Positions 8,341-15,102 of a DNA stretch of 48,273 bases are shown here, piece by piece. A program made the position numbers and the translations under genes. Each line of letters opens with the position of its first letter. Positions within the stretch are counted from its first letter, which is position 1. Source of the stretch: JBBUAX01 sp964409535 (GTDB lineage Bacteria > Patescibacteriota > Minisyncoccia > UBA6257 > 2-01-FULL-56-20); assembly GCA_964409535.1 (NCBI GenBank), contig CAYPDQ010000004.1, forward strand, positions 1 through 48,273, given 5' to 3'. Under the pieces are notes generated by a model. The model was not told the DNA's origin. It saw only the letters and a program-made list of their open reading frames with translations, and made no database searches.

Positions 8341-8401
8341 GCTCTCGGAGGCGAAAAAGCTTGGTCTCCGACCCTGGGTCGAAGTTTTTCGCCGAGAGAG
8401 C
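8341..8401. repeat. Long inverted repeat between murB and xerC
   Basis: GGCGAAAAA (8350-8358) pairs with TTTTTCGCC (8385-8393), and outside it GCTCTC pairs with GAGAGC. The loop holds a second small palindrome, CGACCC-T-GGGTCG. It lies in the divergent intergenic region and may be a regulatory site or double terminator; no protein family can be assigned to it. Confidence 0.7.
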
Positions 8402-8471
8402 AACGGGCGCGAGCCGCTGGAGCGAGCGAACCGCGGTTCCGAGGGGTAGTGCGCCGCCGCAACACCCGTCG

Positions 8472-8477
8472 TACAAT
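8472..8477 (+). promoter_or_regulatory. -10 box giving a leaderless recombinase message
   Basis: TACAAT ends six bases before the ATG at 8484, so transcription should begin at or next to the start codon. Confidence 0.5.
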
Positions 8478-8483
8478 ATTGGC

Positions 8484-9389
8484 ATGGCCCGAATCCACGA
8501 CCTCCTAAAAGATTACCTGAATTACCTCACAATAGAAAAGAACCGATCCCTCAAGACGGTGGATAATTACGAGCGCTATCTTAAAGAATTTCTGGCGACG
8601 ACAAAAATCTCCTCACCCTCGGACGTAACCGACGACGTCGTCCGCAATTTCCGCCTTGCTTTGGCGCACCGAAATATCAAAAAGATAACCCAAAGCTACT
8701 ACATCATTGCCCTGCGGAACTTCCTAAAATACCTCGCCAAGCGCGACATCCCTTCGCTCGCCGCGGAAAAAATAGAACTCCCCAAAATCTCCCGGCGGCA
8801 GATAGAAATCCCGGAATATGGTGAGATGGAGCGCCTACTCTCCGCGCCGAAGGGCAATGATCTCCGCTCCCTCCGCGATCGAGCGATACTGGAAACGCTT
8901 TTCTCCACTGGCCTGCGGCTTTCGGAACTGTGCAATCTGGGCCGCTACGAGGATTTCACCCGCGGGGAACTAACCGTCCGGGGCAAAGGCGAGAAACTGC
9001 GGGTGGTCTTCCTCTCCGACCGCGCAAAGAAGGCGATCAAGGATTACTTGGATAAAAGGACCGACACAGAGCAGGCGCTATTCGTTAGTTTGTCCAAAGT
9101 CGCCAAGGATTCGCCGCAGCCGCCCAAGGTTTTAGGCAAAATCACGCCGCGGGCGGTGCAGCGGCTAATCAACCAGCGTGCCCGCGAAGCCGGTATCCCT
9201 AAACACGTTCACCCGCATCAACTCCGTCATCTCTTCGCCACCGACCTTCTGATGAACGGCGCTGATTTGCGCTCCGTCCAGGAAATGCTCGGCCATGCGA
9301 ACATCGCGACCACCCAGATCTATACCCACCTCACCAACAAAGAACTGCGCGAAATTCACAAAACCTTCCACGGCCGGAGGAGAAAATAA
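8484..9389 (+). CDS. xerC: Tyrosine recombinase, XerC/XerD type
   Basis: 301 residues, the usual Xer length. The N-terminal SAM-like DNA-binding domain (residues 1-90, DYLNYLTIEKNRSLKTVDNY) precedes the catalytic domain. Catalytic residues are visible in order: Arg in TGLRLSELCNL, Lys in RGKGEKLR, His and Arg in HPHQLRHLFATDLL, His in MLGHANIATTQ and the nucleophile Tyr in IYTHLTNKEL. The likely job is resolution of chromosome dimers at a dif site; CPR genomes usually carry a single Xer. Start chosen at 8484 because the domain begins there and a -10 box sits just upstream. A 38-bp palindrome lies 13 bases after the stop. Confidence 0.93.
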   Translation: MARIHDLLKDYLNYLTIEKNRSLKTVDNYERYLKEFLATTKISSPSDVTDDVVRNFRLALAHRNIKKITQSYYIIALRNFLKYLAKRDIPSLAAEKIELPKISRRQIEIPEYGEMERLLSAPKGNDLRSLRDRAILETLFSTGLRLSELCNLGRYEDFTRGELTVRGKGEKLRVVFLSDRAKKAIKDYLDKRTDTEQALFVSLSKVAKDSPQPPKVLGKITPRAVQRLINQRAREAGIPKHVHPHQLRHLFATDLLMNGADLRSVQEMLGHANIATTQIYTHLTNKELREIHKTFHGRRRK

Positions 9390-9402
9390 GGACTGTGGGC
9401 AA

Positions 9403-9440
9403 TTGCTATTATAACTCACGATCGTGAGTTATAATAGCAA
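9403..9440. repeat. 38-bp perfect palindrome after xerC
   Basis: Two perfect 19-base arms (TTGCTATTATAACTCACGA and its complement) meet at CGATCG. TATAAT-like hexamers occur on both strands inside it. A partial copy of one end (TTGCTATTCTGTCG) follows at about 9460. No T-tract follows, so it is not an ordinary terminator. Confidence 0.95.
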
Positions 9441-9505
9441 ACCGAGATAGGCGCAAAGTTGTTGCTATTCTGTCGTGGGCAGGGTGGGACTTGCCGCCCA
9501 AATTA

Positions 9506-9787
9506 TCATTTGGGCGAGCCTCGCCCAGCGCGGCTGGGCGGGAACCCTTCTCGAAAGTACTCTCTCAATCTTCTCCGGCCCGCACCACTTTTCCAGTAGC
9601 CCTCTCGCTTTTTAGCTATGTCAAGACTTGGAAGATCCTCAGCAAAGAGAACCACAAACGGTCTGCGGTTGCAGGTTGCTTTAACTTTGCCCAAGTTGTG
9701 CTCTTGAATCCGTTCGTCAAGGTTGGATGTGTGACCGACATAAGTACGATTATCCTTTAAGCTTTTCAGTATGTAAACCTGAAACAT
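9506..9787 (-). CDS. GIY-YIG domain endonuclease-like protein
   Basis: 93 residues. It has the single-domain GIY-YIG architecture of the YhbQ/UPF0213 group: FQVYILKSLKDNRTYVGHTS carries the two Tyr-containing strands, followed by DERIQEHN with the catalytic Arg, and AKKREGYWKSG with the metal-binding Glu. These proteins are usually annotated as possible DNA-repair or structure-specific nucleases; the true substrate is unknown. The longer upstream frame is a read-through of tRNA-Leu, so I place the start at the ATG two bases after the tRNA 3' end. The last residues (PSRAGRGSPK) derive from a small CGCCCAGC/GCTGGGCG hairpin. Confidence 0.9.
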   Translation of the reverse strand: MFQVYILKSLKDNRTYVGHTSNLDERIQEHNLGKVKATCNRRPFVVLFAEDLPSLDIAKKREGYWKSGAGRRRLREYFREGFPPSRAGRGSPK

Positions 9788-9789
9788 TG

Positions 9790-9873
9790 TGCCGAGGGGG
9801 AGGGTCGAACTCCCACGGGATTGCTCCCAGCGGCTCCTAGGGCCGCCGCGTCTACCAGTTCCGCCACCTCGGC
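9790..9873 (-). tRNA. tRNA-Leu (UAG)
   Basis: 84-base class II tRNA. Acceptor GCCGAGG/CCTCGGC, discriminator A, anticodon stem GCGGC/GCCGC with loop CCTAGGA, variable arm GGGA/TCCC and T arm GGGAG-TTCGACC-CTCCC. The CCA tail is not encoded. Position 33 reads C where nearly all tRNAs have U. Two bases separate its 3' end from the GIY-YIG start codon. Confidence 0.93.
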
Positions 9874-9958
9874 ATATAACTGCCATTTCGCCACCTGCCC
9901 TACTACAAAGTAATAAAAACCGAATCGTGCTACTATTGCAACTACTTGCAGAGTTTGT

Positions 9959-9987
9959 TTGACTTATGCGAGTTTTGTCCTTAAATT
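9959..9987 (+). promoter_or_regulatory. Promoter of the 10010 gene
   Basis: TTGACT, 17-base spacer, TAAATT. The expected transcription start is near 9994, leaving a 16-base leader containing GCAGGAGGTG. Confidence 0.75.
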
Positions 9988-10009
9988 CATTGCCAGCAGG
10001 AGGTGTACA

Positions 10010-10273
10010 GTGGCGAACTTCATTATCAATATCCCTCCGATGCCAAAACCCGAGGACTTCGGCATCGAATGGGAAGCCGACACTAAAGATCTGGAGGAAC
10101 ATCGAAAACAGGAAAGATGGGGATACCAAGGCACGCCCGATCACCCTGCTCTCGTCGAGATCAGAGCGAAGGGTGCGTCTGCCCAAGCCAAAATAGACGC
10201 TTATAACAAAGCGCTCGAAATCTGGAAGGAGGTGGTTTCGCAAATCGCCGCGACCCTAAGCAGTAAATCCTAA
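10010..10273 (+). CDS. Small soluble protein, unknown
   Basis: 87 residues from a GTG with a perfect AGGAGGTG site seven bases upstream. No signal peptide or membrane segment. The N-terminus (NFIINIPPMPKPEDFGIEW) may be a strand and linker; residues 25-87 are mostly charged helix. I do not recognise the family. Single-gene unit with its own strong promoter and terminator, set between minus-strand core genes. Confidence 0.75.
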   Translation: MANFIINIPPMPKPEDFGIEWEADTKDLEEHRKQERWGYQGTPDHPALVEIRAKGASAQAKIDAYNKALEIWKEVVSQIAATLSSKS

Positions 10274-10293
10274 TAAAGAGTTGCGGCCCGCAA

Positions 10294-10322
10294 AGCCGGT
10301 TCCAGATAATGTGGAACCGGCT
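10294..10322 (+). terminator. Intrinsic terminator
   Basis: AGCCGGTTCCA pairs perfectly with TGGAACCGGCT across a seven-base loop, then GCTTGTTTC. It ends the 10010-10273 unit. Confidence 0.8.
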
Positions 10323-10351
10323 GCTTGTTTCTAGCCAGTTACGCATTAAAC

Positions 10352-10380
10352 TTGACTTTTTTGATGATTTATGCTTAAAT
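10352..10380 (+). promoter_or_regulatory. Promoter of the two-gene membrane operon
   Basis: TTGACT, 17-base spacer, TTAAAT. The start is expected near 10387, giving a leader of about 110 bases. That leader contains GC-rich hairpins (GCGCC-AAA-GGCGC and GCGCCG-CA-CGGCGC, about 10450-10485) directly before the ribosome binding site. Confidence 0.75.
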
Positions 10381-10499
10381 GCTGGCCTAAGCTCATTCAT
10401 AACGCCGTACGGCTTTATACATAGATTGGACACAGTTTCCACTTAACCGCGCGCCAAAGGCGCCCAAGCCGCGCCGCACGGCGCGATGGAGGAGCAACA

Positions 10500-11468
10500 A
10501 TGGATTGGCTCAATCGTCTCGTGGGACTTCTCGGGACGGCGTGGAATGCCGCCTCCGGGATTGTCTCAAGTCGCATCGTCGGTATAGCTCTCGGGGTAGC
10601 CCTCGGGATAGTGACGGCGGTTCTTGCGCTTTTCGTCCTCTGGGGACTCGCAAGGGTCGTCCGGGCCATCTTCAGTGCAATTCCCTGGGACGAGGTCGGC
10701 GACACACTGCGCAGAGTTCCGTGGCGACTGCTCGCCGCGGTTGGCGCAGCCGCTCTCTTCGCGTGGTTTGCTTGGTCTCTGGGGTTTTGGGGACAGTTCG
10801 TTCTCCTGACCCTCGGATACCTTGCAATCGCAGCAGGAATCATCACGATTCTTGCCAGGAGATGGGACTGCGATGCCGCAGATATCGCGGCAGACAACAA
10901 CACATGGTTCTTCGCGGTGCTGGGGATGGCGATAGCCACTTCCGTCACTGCCTGGTTCGTGTGGGGACCAGCACTGCTCCTGCCGAGCGACTGGCCGAGA
11001 GCGGAGACGCTGACCAAGGTCAAGGACGTGGGTAATCACATTCTCTTCGGCAAGACCGCAAAACCAGTTGATCCGGTGAATAGCCTGCCGTGGGCGGGGG
11101 GAACCTGGTTCTTCTGGAAAGCGGCTCTTCTCTACTGGCTGATCCTCTTCATCCTGATCCCCGTCTCGTTCTACGACGAGTTGGAGGAGGCAATGAGGGC
11201 AGCAGGGGCGGTCTGGCGGAGACACCGCGAGCGCCTAGCCGAGGAGCGTGCCGCAGCTGCTACCAAAGCGGCTGAAGCGAAAACCCGGGAAGAACACCGA
11301 CAGAGAGGAAGAAGGGGTCCTCCGCCGCCAGTCGTACCGGTGGCCCCAGAGCCGGAGAAGATCACTTTCGGTGATCTCCTGAAGGCGGAAGTCATCGGCG
11401 AGGCGGGCATGGAGTTGCTCGCAAAACTCTTCTCATCCATCTGGCGGAACTACCGCAGAGCCGCGTAG
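10500..11468 (+). CDS. Multi-pass membrane protein, unknown
   Basis: 322 residues, start ATG preceded by GATGGAGGAGCAACA. Transmembrane segments are likely at about 27-50, 75-95, 97-115, 135-155 and 205-225. After the last one comes a basic, Ala/Glu/Arg-rich coiled-coil stretch (RRHRERLAEERAAAATKAAE), a Pro-rich linker (RRGPPPPVVPVAPEPEKI) and a short C-terminal helix. Trp residues are unusually frequent in the membrane part. No family recognised. It is followed after nine bases by a second membrane protein, and the shared promoter suggests the two work together. Confidence 0.8.
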   Translation: MDWLNRLVGLLGTAWNAASGIVSSRIVGIALGVALGIVTAVLALFVLWGLARVVRAIFSAIPWDEVGDTLRRVPWRLLAAVGAAALFAWFAWSLGFWGQFVLLTLGYLAIAAGIITILARRWDCDAADIAADNNTWFFAVLGMAIATSVTAWFVWGPALLLPSDWPRAETLTKVKDVGNHILFGKTAKPVDPVNSLPWAGGTWFFWKAALLYWLILFILIPVSFYDELEEAMRAAGAVWRRHRERLAEERAAAATKAAEAKTREEHRQRGRRGPPPPVVPVAPEPEKITFGDLLKAEVIGEAGMELLAKLFSSIWRNYRRAA

Positions 11469-11477
11469 GAGGACACA

Positions 11478-12368
11478 ATGCAAAATCCGAACTGGATCAG
11501 AACGATTCTCGCGAGCATCGCGCTCGCGATCCTCCTCAAGATCGGGTTCGCAATCCCTCTCATGACCAGCTTCGTGGCCCTGGGCATCATCTACCTTGCC
11601 CAGGTAGTCGCCACGGAGATGAGACCCGGCCTCGACACGGCGAAAGGGTGGCTAAAGTTCATGGGCAACGCCATCCTGGGCGTGGTAGCATTTCTCGCTC
11701 TGCGCCTCATCGCCACCTCCCTCCTCGGCCTGCCGCTCGCGGCTACCTATCAGAAGCTCGAGGACTCCGGCGGTCTCTACTGGACGCTCTTCGGGGCTGA
11801 CGTTTCCAACGTCATCCTCTGGGAGATCCTCTTTGCTATCGTGGCGGGAGGACTGGTAGCTCTGTGGGTGCGCGGCAAGGGCGGCAAGCTCGTGATGGCG
11901 GTCTTCGTCATCGCGTTCCTCGTCACCAGCTTGCAGGTGCGCTTCCCCAAGAGCGCATCTGCAGTGAGTGCGGAGGGTGCGATGTGGGACGCCAAGCTTG
12001 AATCCCGCATCAAGGAGAAAGGCGCCCTCGGCGCCATACTCCCCGACACCGGCGCAGGCGGCGAGTGGAAAGTCGTCCGGGCTGTGTCGGACCGGGAGAG
12101 GGCGGTGAAGCTGCCGTATCTCCACTGGTTCGACATCAACACGGAGGCGCCCGTCGTCGTTCGCACCGCGAACGGGGACGAGTTCCTCTGGAAGCCGGAC
12201 GACACCATCGTCCGGCACGCCGGGGGCTGCAAGGAAGGCGAGCAGGTGGAGGGAATCCGGGACATTCCCAACTCCATCCTCTACCTCCGCGCCTGCGGTA
12301 ATAAAATCGTCCGGGTGGGCATCACCGTGGAACCCGCGACGATGCAGGCGTATGAGAGTTCGAGATAG
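11478..12368 (+). CDS. Membrane protein with outer C-terminal domain
   Basis: 296 residues, start ATG with TAGGAGGACACA. Four to five hydrophobic segments are visible: about 8-22, 25-40, 55-80, 108-130 and 135-153. The C-terminal half (from about residue 155) is soluble and beta-rich, with a Cys pair (HAGGCKEGEQ and LYLRACGNK) that could form a disulfide if outside the cell. VVVRTANGDEFLWKPDDTIV looks like a beta-barrel repeat. Not a family I can name. Co-transcribed with the 10500 gene. Confidence 0.8.
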   Translation: MQNPNWIRTILASIALAILLKIGFAIPLMTSFVALGIIYLAQVVATEMRPGLDTAKGWLKFMGNAILGVVAFLALRLIATSLLGLPLAATYQKLEDSGGLYWTLFGADVSNVILWEILFAIVAGGLVALWVRGKGGKLVMAVFVIAFLVTSLQVRFPKSASAVSAEGAMWDAKLESRIKEKGALGAILPDTGAGGEWKVVRAVSDRERAVKLPYLHWFDINTEAPVVVRTANGDEFLWKPDDTIVRHAGGCKEGEQVEGIRDIPNSILYLRACGNKIVRVGITVEPATMQAYESSR

Positions 12369-12415
12369 AATCCCAACGGCACCGGTCCGTCAAAACCGGC
12401 AGAAAAGAGTAAAAA

Positions 12416-12444
12416 CACCCCGTTGCACAGCGTGCAACGGGGTG
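12416..12444. terminator. Shared terminator for convergent units
   Basis: 13-base perfect arms (CACCCCGTTGCAC and its complement) around a three-base loop. The minus-strand side is followed by GTTTTTACTC-type T-rich sequence, so it chiefly ends the pilin-type cluster; the plus side can also stop the 10500-12368 operon. Confidence 0.85.
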
Positions 12445-12465
12445 AATCACTTTATAGAGTGCGAG

Positions 12466-12834
12466 TTAAGGGGTTCCCGGAGTAATGATGTTCTTCACAA
12501 AGATCGGCAAGCCCCAGGCCATAAGGCCTACGACTATTGCGATTACCGTGTACCAAATCTGTTTCTGCGCCTTCTTGAGAATTTCGGGGTTACCAGAAGC
12601 AACGAGATAGAGATAACCGGAGTAGAAAGCGGACATCACTGCAAGTATCCAGAAAATGATGGCGATGTATCGCGCATACTTGCCCACGAGGAGGTATATA
12701 TCCTCCCCCTGCTTGAGCGGTGCGTTAGGATCAGTGGGAACAGGTATGTTAATCTGCGGTGCACCTTGGGCGAGAGTGTAAAGCGGAAAAAGAGATATGA
12801 CTGCAACTGACACAACCGCAAGTAATCTTCTCAT
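12466..12834 (-). CDS. VirB2/TrbC-like pilin family protein (1)
   Basis: 122 residues. Signal-like N-terminus ending TLAQG (likely cleavage near residue 23), then two transmembrane helices, roughly 55-75 (ARYIAIIFWILAVMSAFYSG) and 93-113, joined by the short loop SGNPEILKKAQKQI. This is the layout of the T4SS_pilin/TrbC-VirB2 families common in CPR genomes. Such proteins may build a surface pilus or a pore, but their role in these bacteria is unproven. Last gene of a five-gene array; three bases separate it from the next copy. Confidence 0.85.
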   Translation of the reverse strand: MRRLLAVVSVAVISLFPLYTLAQGAPQINIPVPTDPNAPLKQGEDIYLLVGKYARYIAIIFWILAVMSAFYSGYLYLVASGNPEILKKAQKQIWYTVIAIVVGLMAWGLPIFVKNIITPGTP

Positions 12835-12837
12835 TTT

Positions 12838-13161
12838 TTATTTCGGGGTTAGAAGATCCCGTATGAGGGCCGGGATACCGGTGGCCATAAGCGCTATCGC
12901 AACCGCTATCACAGTGTACCAAATCTGCCTCCTTGCTTTGCTTAATTTCTCAGTTTCACCCCCAGCCGTCAGGTACAAAAATCCGGAATAGAAAGCCGAG
13001 ACGGTCGCGGCTATCCAGAATATATAACCGATTATTTCTGCAATCCTAATGAGCACTTTCTGGACATCTGAAATATTCTGGATCGGACTACCCTGCGCCG
13101 AGACCAAGAGCGGGGCAGTGAGAAGGAAAACAGCAAGTGCAGGGATTATTGTCTTTTTCAT
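12838..13161 (-). CDS. VirB2/TrbC-like pilin family protein (2)
   Basis: 107 residues. A signal peptide ends LLVSAQG. Two membrane helices flank the loop TAGGETEKLSKARRQI, nearly the same as in its neighbours (GNPEILKKAQKQI, GDPEKIKKANHQL). This loop is the signature that ties the array together: Gly, an acidic pair, then a basic helix ending Gln-Ile or Gln-Leu. A promoter with TATAAT (13207-13212) and a repeat-derived hairpin lie in its leader. Confidence 0.85.
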   Translation of the reverse strand: MKKTIIPALAVFLLTAPLLVSAQGSPIQNISDVQKVLIRIAEIIGYIFWIAATVSAFYSGFLYLTAGGETEKLSKARRQIWYTVIAVAIALMATGIPALIRDLLTPK

Positions 13162-13170
13162 ATTTATTTA

Positions 13171-13212
13171 TGAGATTGCTTCGGCCTTCGGCCTCGCAAT
13201 GACATTATTATA
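13171..13212 (-). promoter_or_regulatory. Promoter and repeat-derived leader hairpin
   Basis: TATAAT (13207-13212) is followed by a dispersed repeat (13171-13203) whose ends read GTCATTGCGAGGC and GCTTCG...ATTGC. GGCCGAAGGCC within it makes a small hairpin. The repeat forms most of the leader of the 12838-13161 gene. Confidence 0.6.
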
Positions 13213-13291
13213 CCACAAAGCCCCGGTGCGCAAGGCAGCGGGGCTGTGGATTTCTGCAACTAAGAGCTCTTAACTAAAAGCTGCAAGCTGG

Positions 13292-13651
13292 CTACGTCCT
13301 CTGCAGGATGTTCAAGACCAACCGCGGCAAGCCGTAAGCGAAGATGCCGACGACTATGGCGATCACCGCGTAGCGCAATTGATGATTGGCTTTCTTGATC
13401 TTTTCCGGGTCTCCGGAAGCGGTGAGATAGAGAAAGGCCGCCCAGAAGACGAAGATCGCCGCCAAAATCCAGAAGATGTAGGCGACCCAGGTCAAAACCT
13501 GGTTCAGGAAATCAATCACGCCCTGTCCCGACCTCACCGGCGGCTCCGTTGACGGAGGCTGGATCGGGTTCGGATACTGGGCGAAAACGGCAACGGCCGG
13601 GAGAAGCAAGACCGCCACAAGGAGAAGAGCCAATTTTGTATTTCTCGTCAT
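13292..13651 (-). CDS. VirB2/TrbC-like pilin family protein (3)
   Basis: 119 residues. A signal peptide ends VAVFAQ, then a Pro-rich spacer (YPNPIQPPSTEPPVRSGQG), a first helix (QVLTWVAYIFWILAAIFVFW), the loop SGDPEKIKKANHQL and a second helix. The likely promoter is TTGAAA-16-TATAAT, with TATAAT near 13802-13807. That gives an unusually long leader of about 140 bases containing two hairpins (see 13675-13749). Confidence 0.85.
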   Translation of the reverse strand: MTRNTKLALLLVAVLLLPAVAVFAQYPNPIQPPSTEPPVRSGQGVIDFLNQVLTWVAYIFWILAAIFVFWAAFLYLTASGDPEKIKKANHQLRYAVIAIVVGIFAYGLPRLVLNILQRT

Positions 13652-13674
13652 TTGTCCGTTTGTCTTTTCTTATT

Positions 13675-13749
13675 CCCCGTAAGAAATTACCGGAAAAGCG
13701 TTTACAGGGTTAACTGCTCGCATATTACTACCTTTTACTTCTTACGGGG
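13675..13749. repeat. Inverted repeat in a pilin leader
   Basis: CCCCGTAAGAA (13675-13685) pairs perfectly with TTCTTACGGGG (13739-13749) across 53 bases. A second hairpin (CCCG-TGCGG / CCGCA-CGGG) sits at about 13756-13779. Both fall within the predicted leader of the 13292-13651 gene. It could be a regulatory RNA element or a mobile hairpin; no known riboswitch motif was seen. Confidence 0.6.
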
Positions 13750-13828
13750 TATTCCCGTTGCGGCTTCCGCAAGCGGGTCGACCTTTCTGTATTTGGAACC
13801 ATTATATCAAAATTGCCGGTGTTTTCAA

Positions 13829-14224
13829 CTACGGGCTAAGAACGTTCTGGATAAGAAATACCAGCCCCTGCGCCACGAGGACTACGGCGTAGCCGACGAC
13901 CGCGTAGAAAATCGTGTTTCTGCCCTTAGTGACTTTTTCCGGACTGCCGCCGGCGGTAAGTATCTGGAAAGCGCCGATCAAAATCATAATCACTACGATC
14001 GGGGTGGCTATGTAGAAAAGGCCGCTCACGATGTTCTGGGCAACGCATGAGATTTTGTCGCATGAGAGAGGGTTGGGTAGGTTTACTGTGCTCCTACCTC
14101 CACCGGCTGGAGCCGGAGGCGTCGGACCCCCGGGACCGGGTGGCGTCGGCCCTTGAGCAAGAACCAAACCGCTGAAACTGATTATGGCGAACGCAGAAAG
14201 CAGGGCAACGGTTAAAAGTTTCAT
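13829..14224 (-). CDS. VirB2/TrbC-like pilin family protein (4)
   Basis: 131 residues. A signal peptide ends SGLVLAQG, then a Pro/Gly spacer (PTPPGPGGPTPPAPAGGG), a short segment with two Cys (LSCDKISCVAQNI) and two helices around the loop TAGGSPEKVTKGRNTI. The two Cys before the first helix suggest a disulfide outside the membrane, absent from copies 1-3. A TATAAT box lies nine bases before the ATG, so the leader is almost absent. Confidence 0.85.
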   Translation of the reverse strand: MKLLTVALLSAFAIISFSGLVLAQGPTPPGPGGPTPPAPAGGGRSTVNLPNPLSCDKISCVAQNIVSGLFYIATPIVVIMILIGAFQILTAGGSPEKVTKGRNTIFYAVVGYAVVLVAQGLVFLIQNVLSP

Positions 14225-14233
14225 ATCGTTGTA

Positions 14234-14239
14234 ATTATA
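14234..14239 (-). promoter_or_regulatory. -10 box of pilin gene 4
   Basis: TATAAT on the minus strand, nine bases before the ATG at 14224. Confidence 0.5.
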
Positions 14240-14261
14240 TCAATTCCGCTCGAAACAAACA

Positions 14262-15071
14262 TCACCGTAATTCCACGTCCCGCGGCCTAACAACTACATC
14301 CCAATGGTCATCTTCCTTCGCGTAGATTATCTCCTGCGTCGCCGGGGTACCTTTCAACCGATACTGTATGGCGCCATCGTCACTTCGCGGCCCGATTTTA
14401 TCGAAGTCCGGGGAACTCTCAATGTACTTAGTCAAAGCCACTTCCTGCTCCGTGTTGGGATCCCTAGAGCGCAGATCGATTTTATAGCCCCCGGCATGGC
14501 TATACGTGCCTACCTCGTGCTGCCCTCCCGTAGCCGAAGTTACGACCACTTCGCAACCACACGCCCGCTTTAGCCTTATCGTCTCGTTAATCGTCTCCTG
14601 CCTCAAGTTGGCTACAGTGTTCGTCGCAATAACAACTCCGGCGCTTTGAAGCTGGGCTCTCGCCGCGCTCTCGCTCACAGCAAGCGGGCCGGCTTGTCCT
14701 TCGCTTATAGGCTTAATTTTCCCAAGCTTCGGCAATCCCAGTCCGGTAAGTTCGGGGTTCACGAGATTGAGGACGACGAAAGCGCCCATAAGGAGAAGCA
14801 ACCCCAGAAGCGCTTGGGTGATGGCATCCCGCGCGTCCGACTGGCCGGAGGGATTGCCGCCGGACATGGTGTACCTGACCGCGCCGTAGACGATCATTCC
14901 GAAAGCCAAGATGCCGCCGAGCATCAGGGCGAAGTTGTAGATATTCACGATTATCTCTCCCGGCTTGGACTGCTCGGTAACCGCCTGGATGGTGGGACCC
15001 AGGTAAACCTGCGCTTGGGCGTAGGCCGTATTTACTATAAATCCCAGTATGTTAGATAGAACCGGTTCCAT
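14262..15071 (-). CDS. Pilin-type membrane protein fused to an M15-like peptidase domain
   Basis: 269 residues. Residues 1-110 follow the array pattern: signal-like start, two helices (about 44-66 and 86-104) and the connecting loop SGGNPSGQSDARDAI. The C-terminal half (about 135-269) resembles the M15/VanY-type D,D-carboxypeptidase or Hedgehog-like zinc fold. His192 and Asp199 are spaced as in the family motif (SHAGGYKIDLR), and His256 in DDHWDVV matches the third zinc ligand. Cys171 and Cys173 lie just before the core strand. If active it would cut peptidoglycan stem peptides outside the membrane. The fusion and its position in the array suggest local wall remodelling for an envelope-spanning pilus; that is inference. 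Confidence 0.8.
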   Translation of the reverse strand: MEPVLSNILGFIVNTAYAQAQVYLGPTIQAVTEQSKPGEIIVNIYNFALMLGGILAFGMIVYGAVRYTMSGGNPSGQSDARDAITQALLGLLLLMGAFVVLNLVNPELTGLGLPKLGKIKPISEGQAGPLAVSESAARAQLQSAGVVIATNTVANLRQETINETIRLKRACGCEVVVTSATGGQHEVGTYSHAGGYKIDLRSRDPNTEQEVALTKYIESSPDFDKIGPRSDDGAIQYRLKGTPATQEIIYAKEDDHWDVVVRPRDVELR

Positions 15072-15102
15072 GCTTAGTTCTTTTCAATTGTACATCATGC
15101 AC

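Noticed and set aside
7252..8403. Longer murB starting at 8403
   Set aside because: The extra 31 residues lie in the divergent spacer repeat and have no similarity to MurB; the ATG at 8310 matches the family start.
9506..10243. 245-residue form of the GIY-YIG gene
   Set aside because: The extra N-terminus is translated tRNA-Leu and antisense of the 10010 gene.
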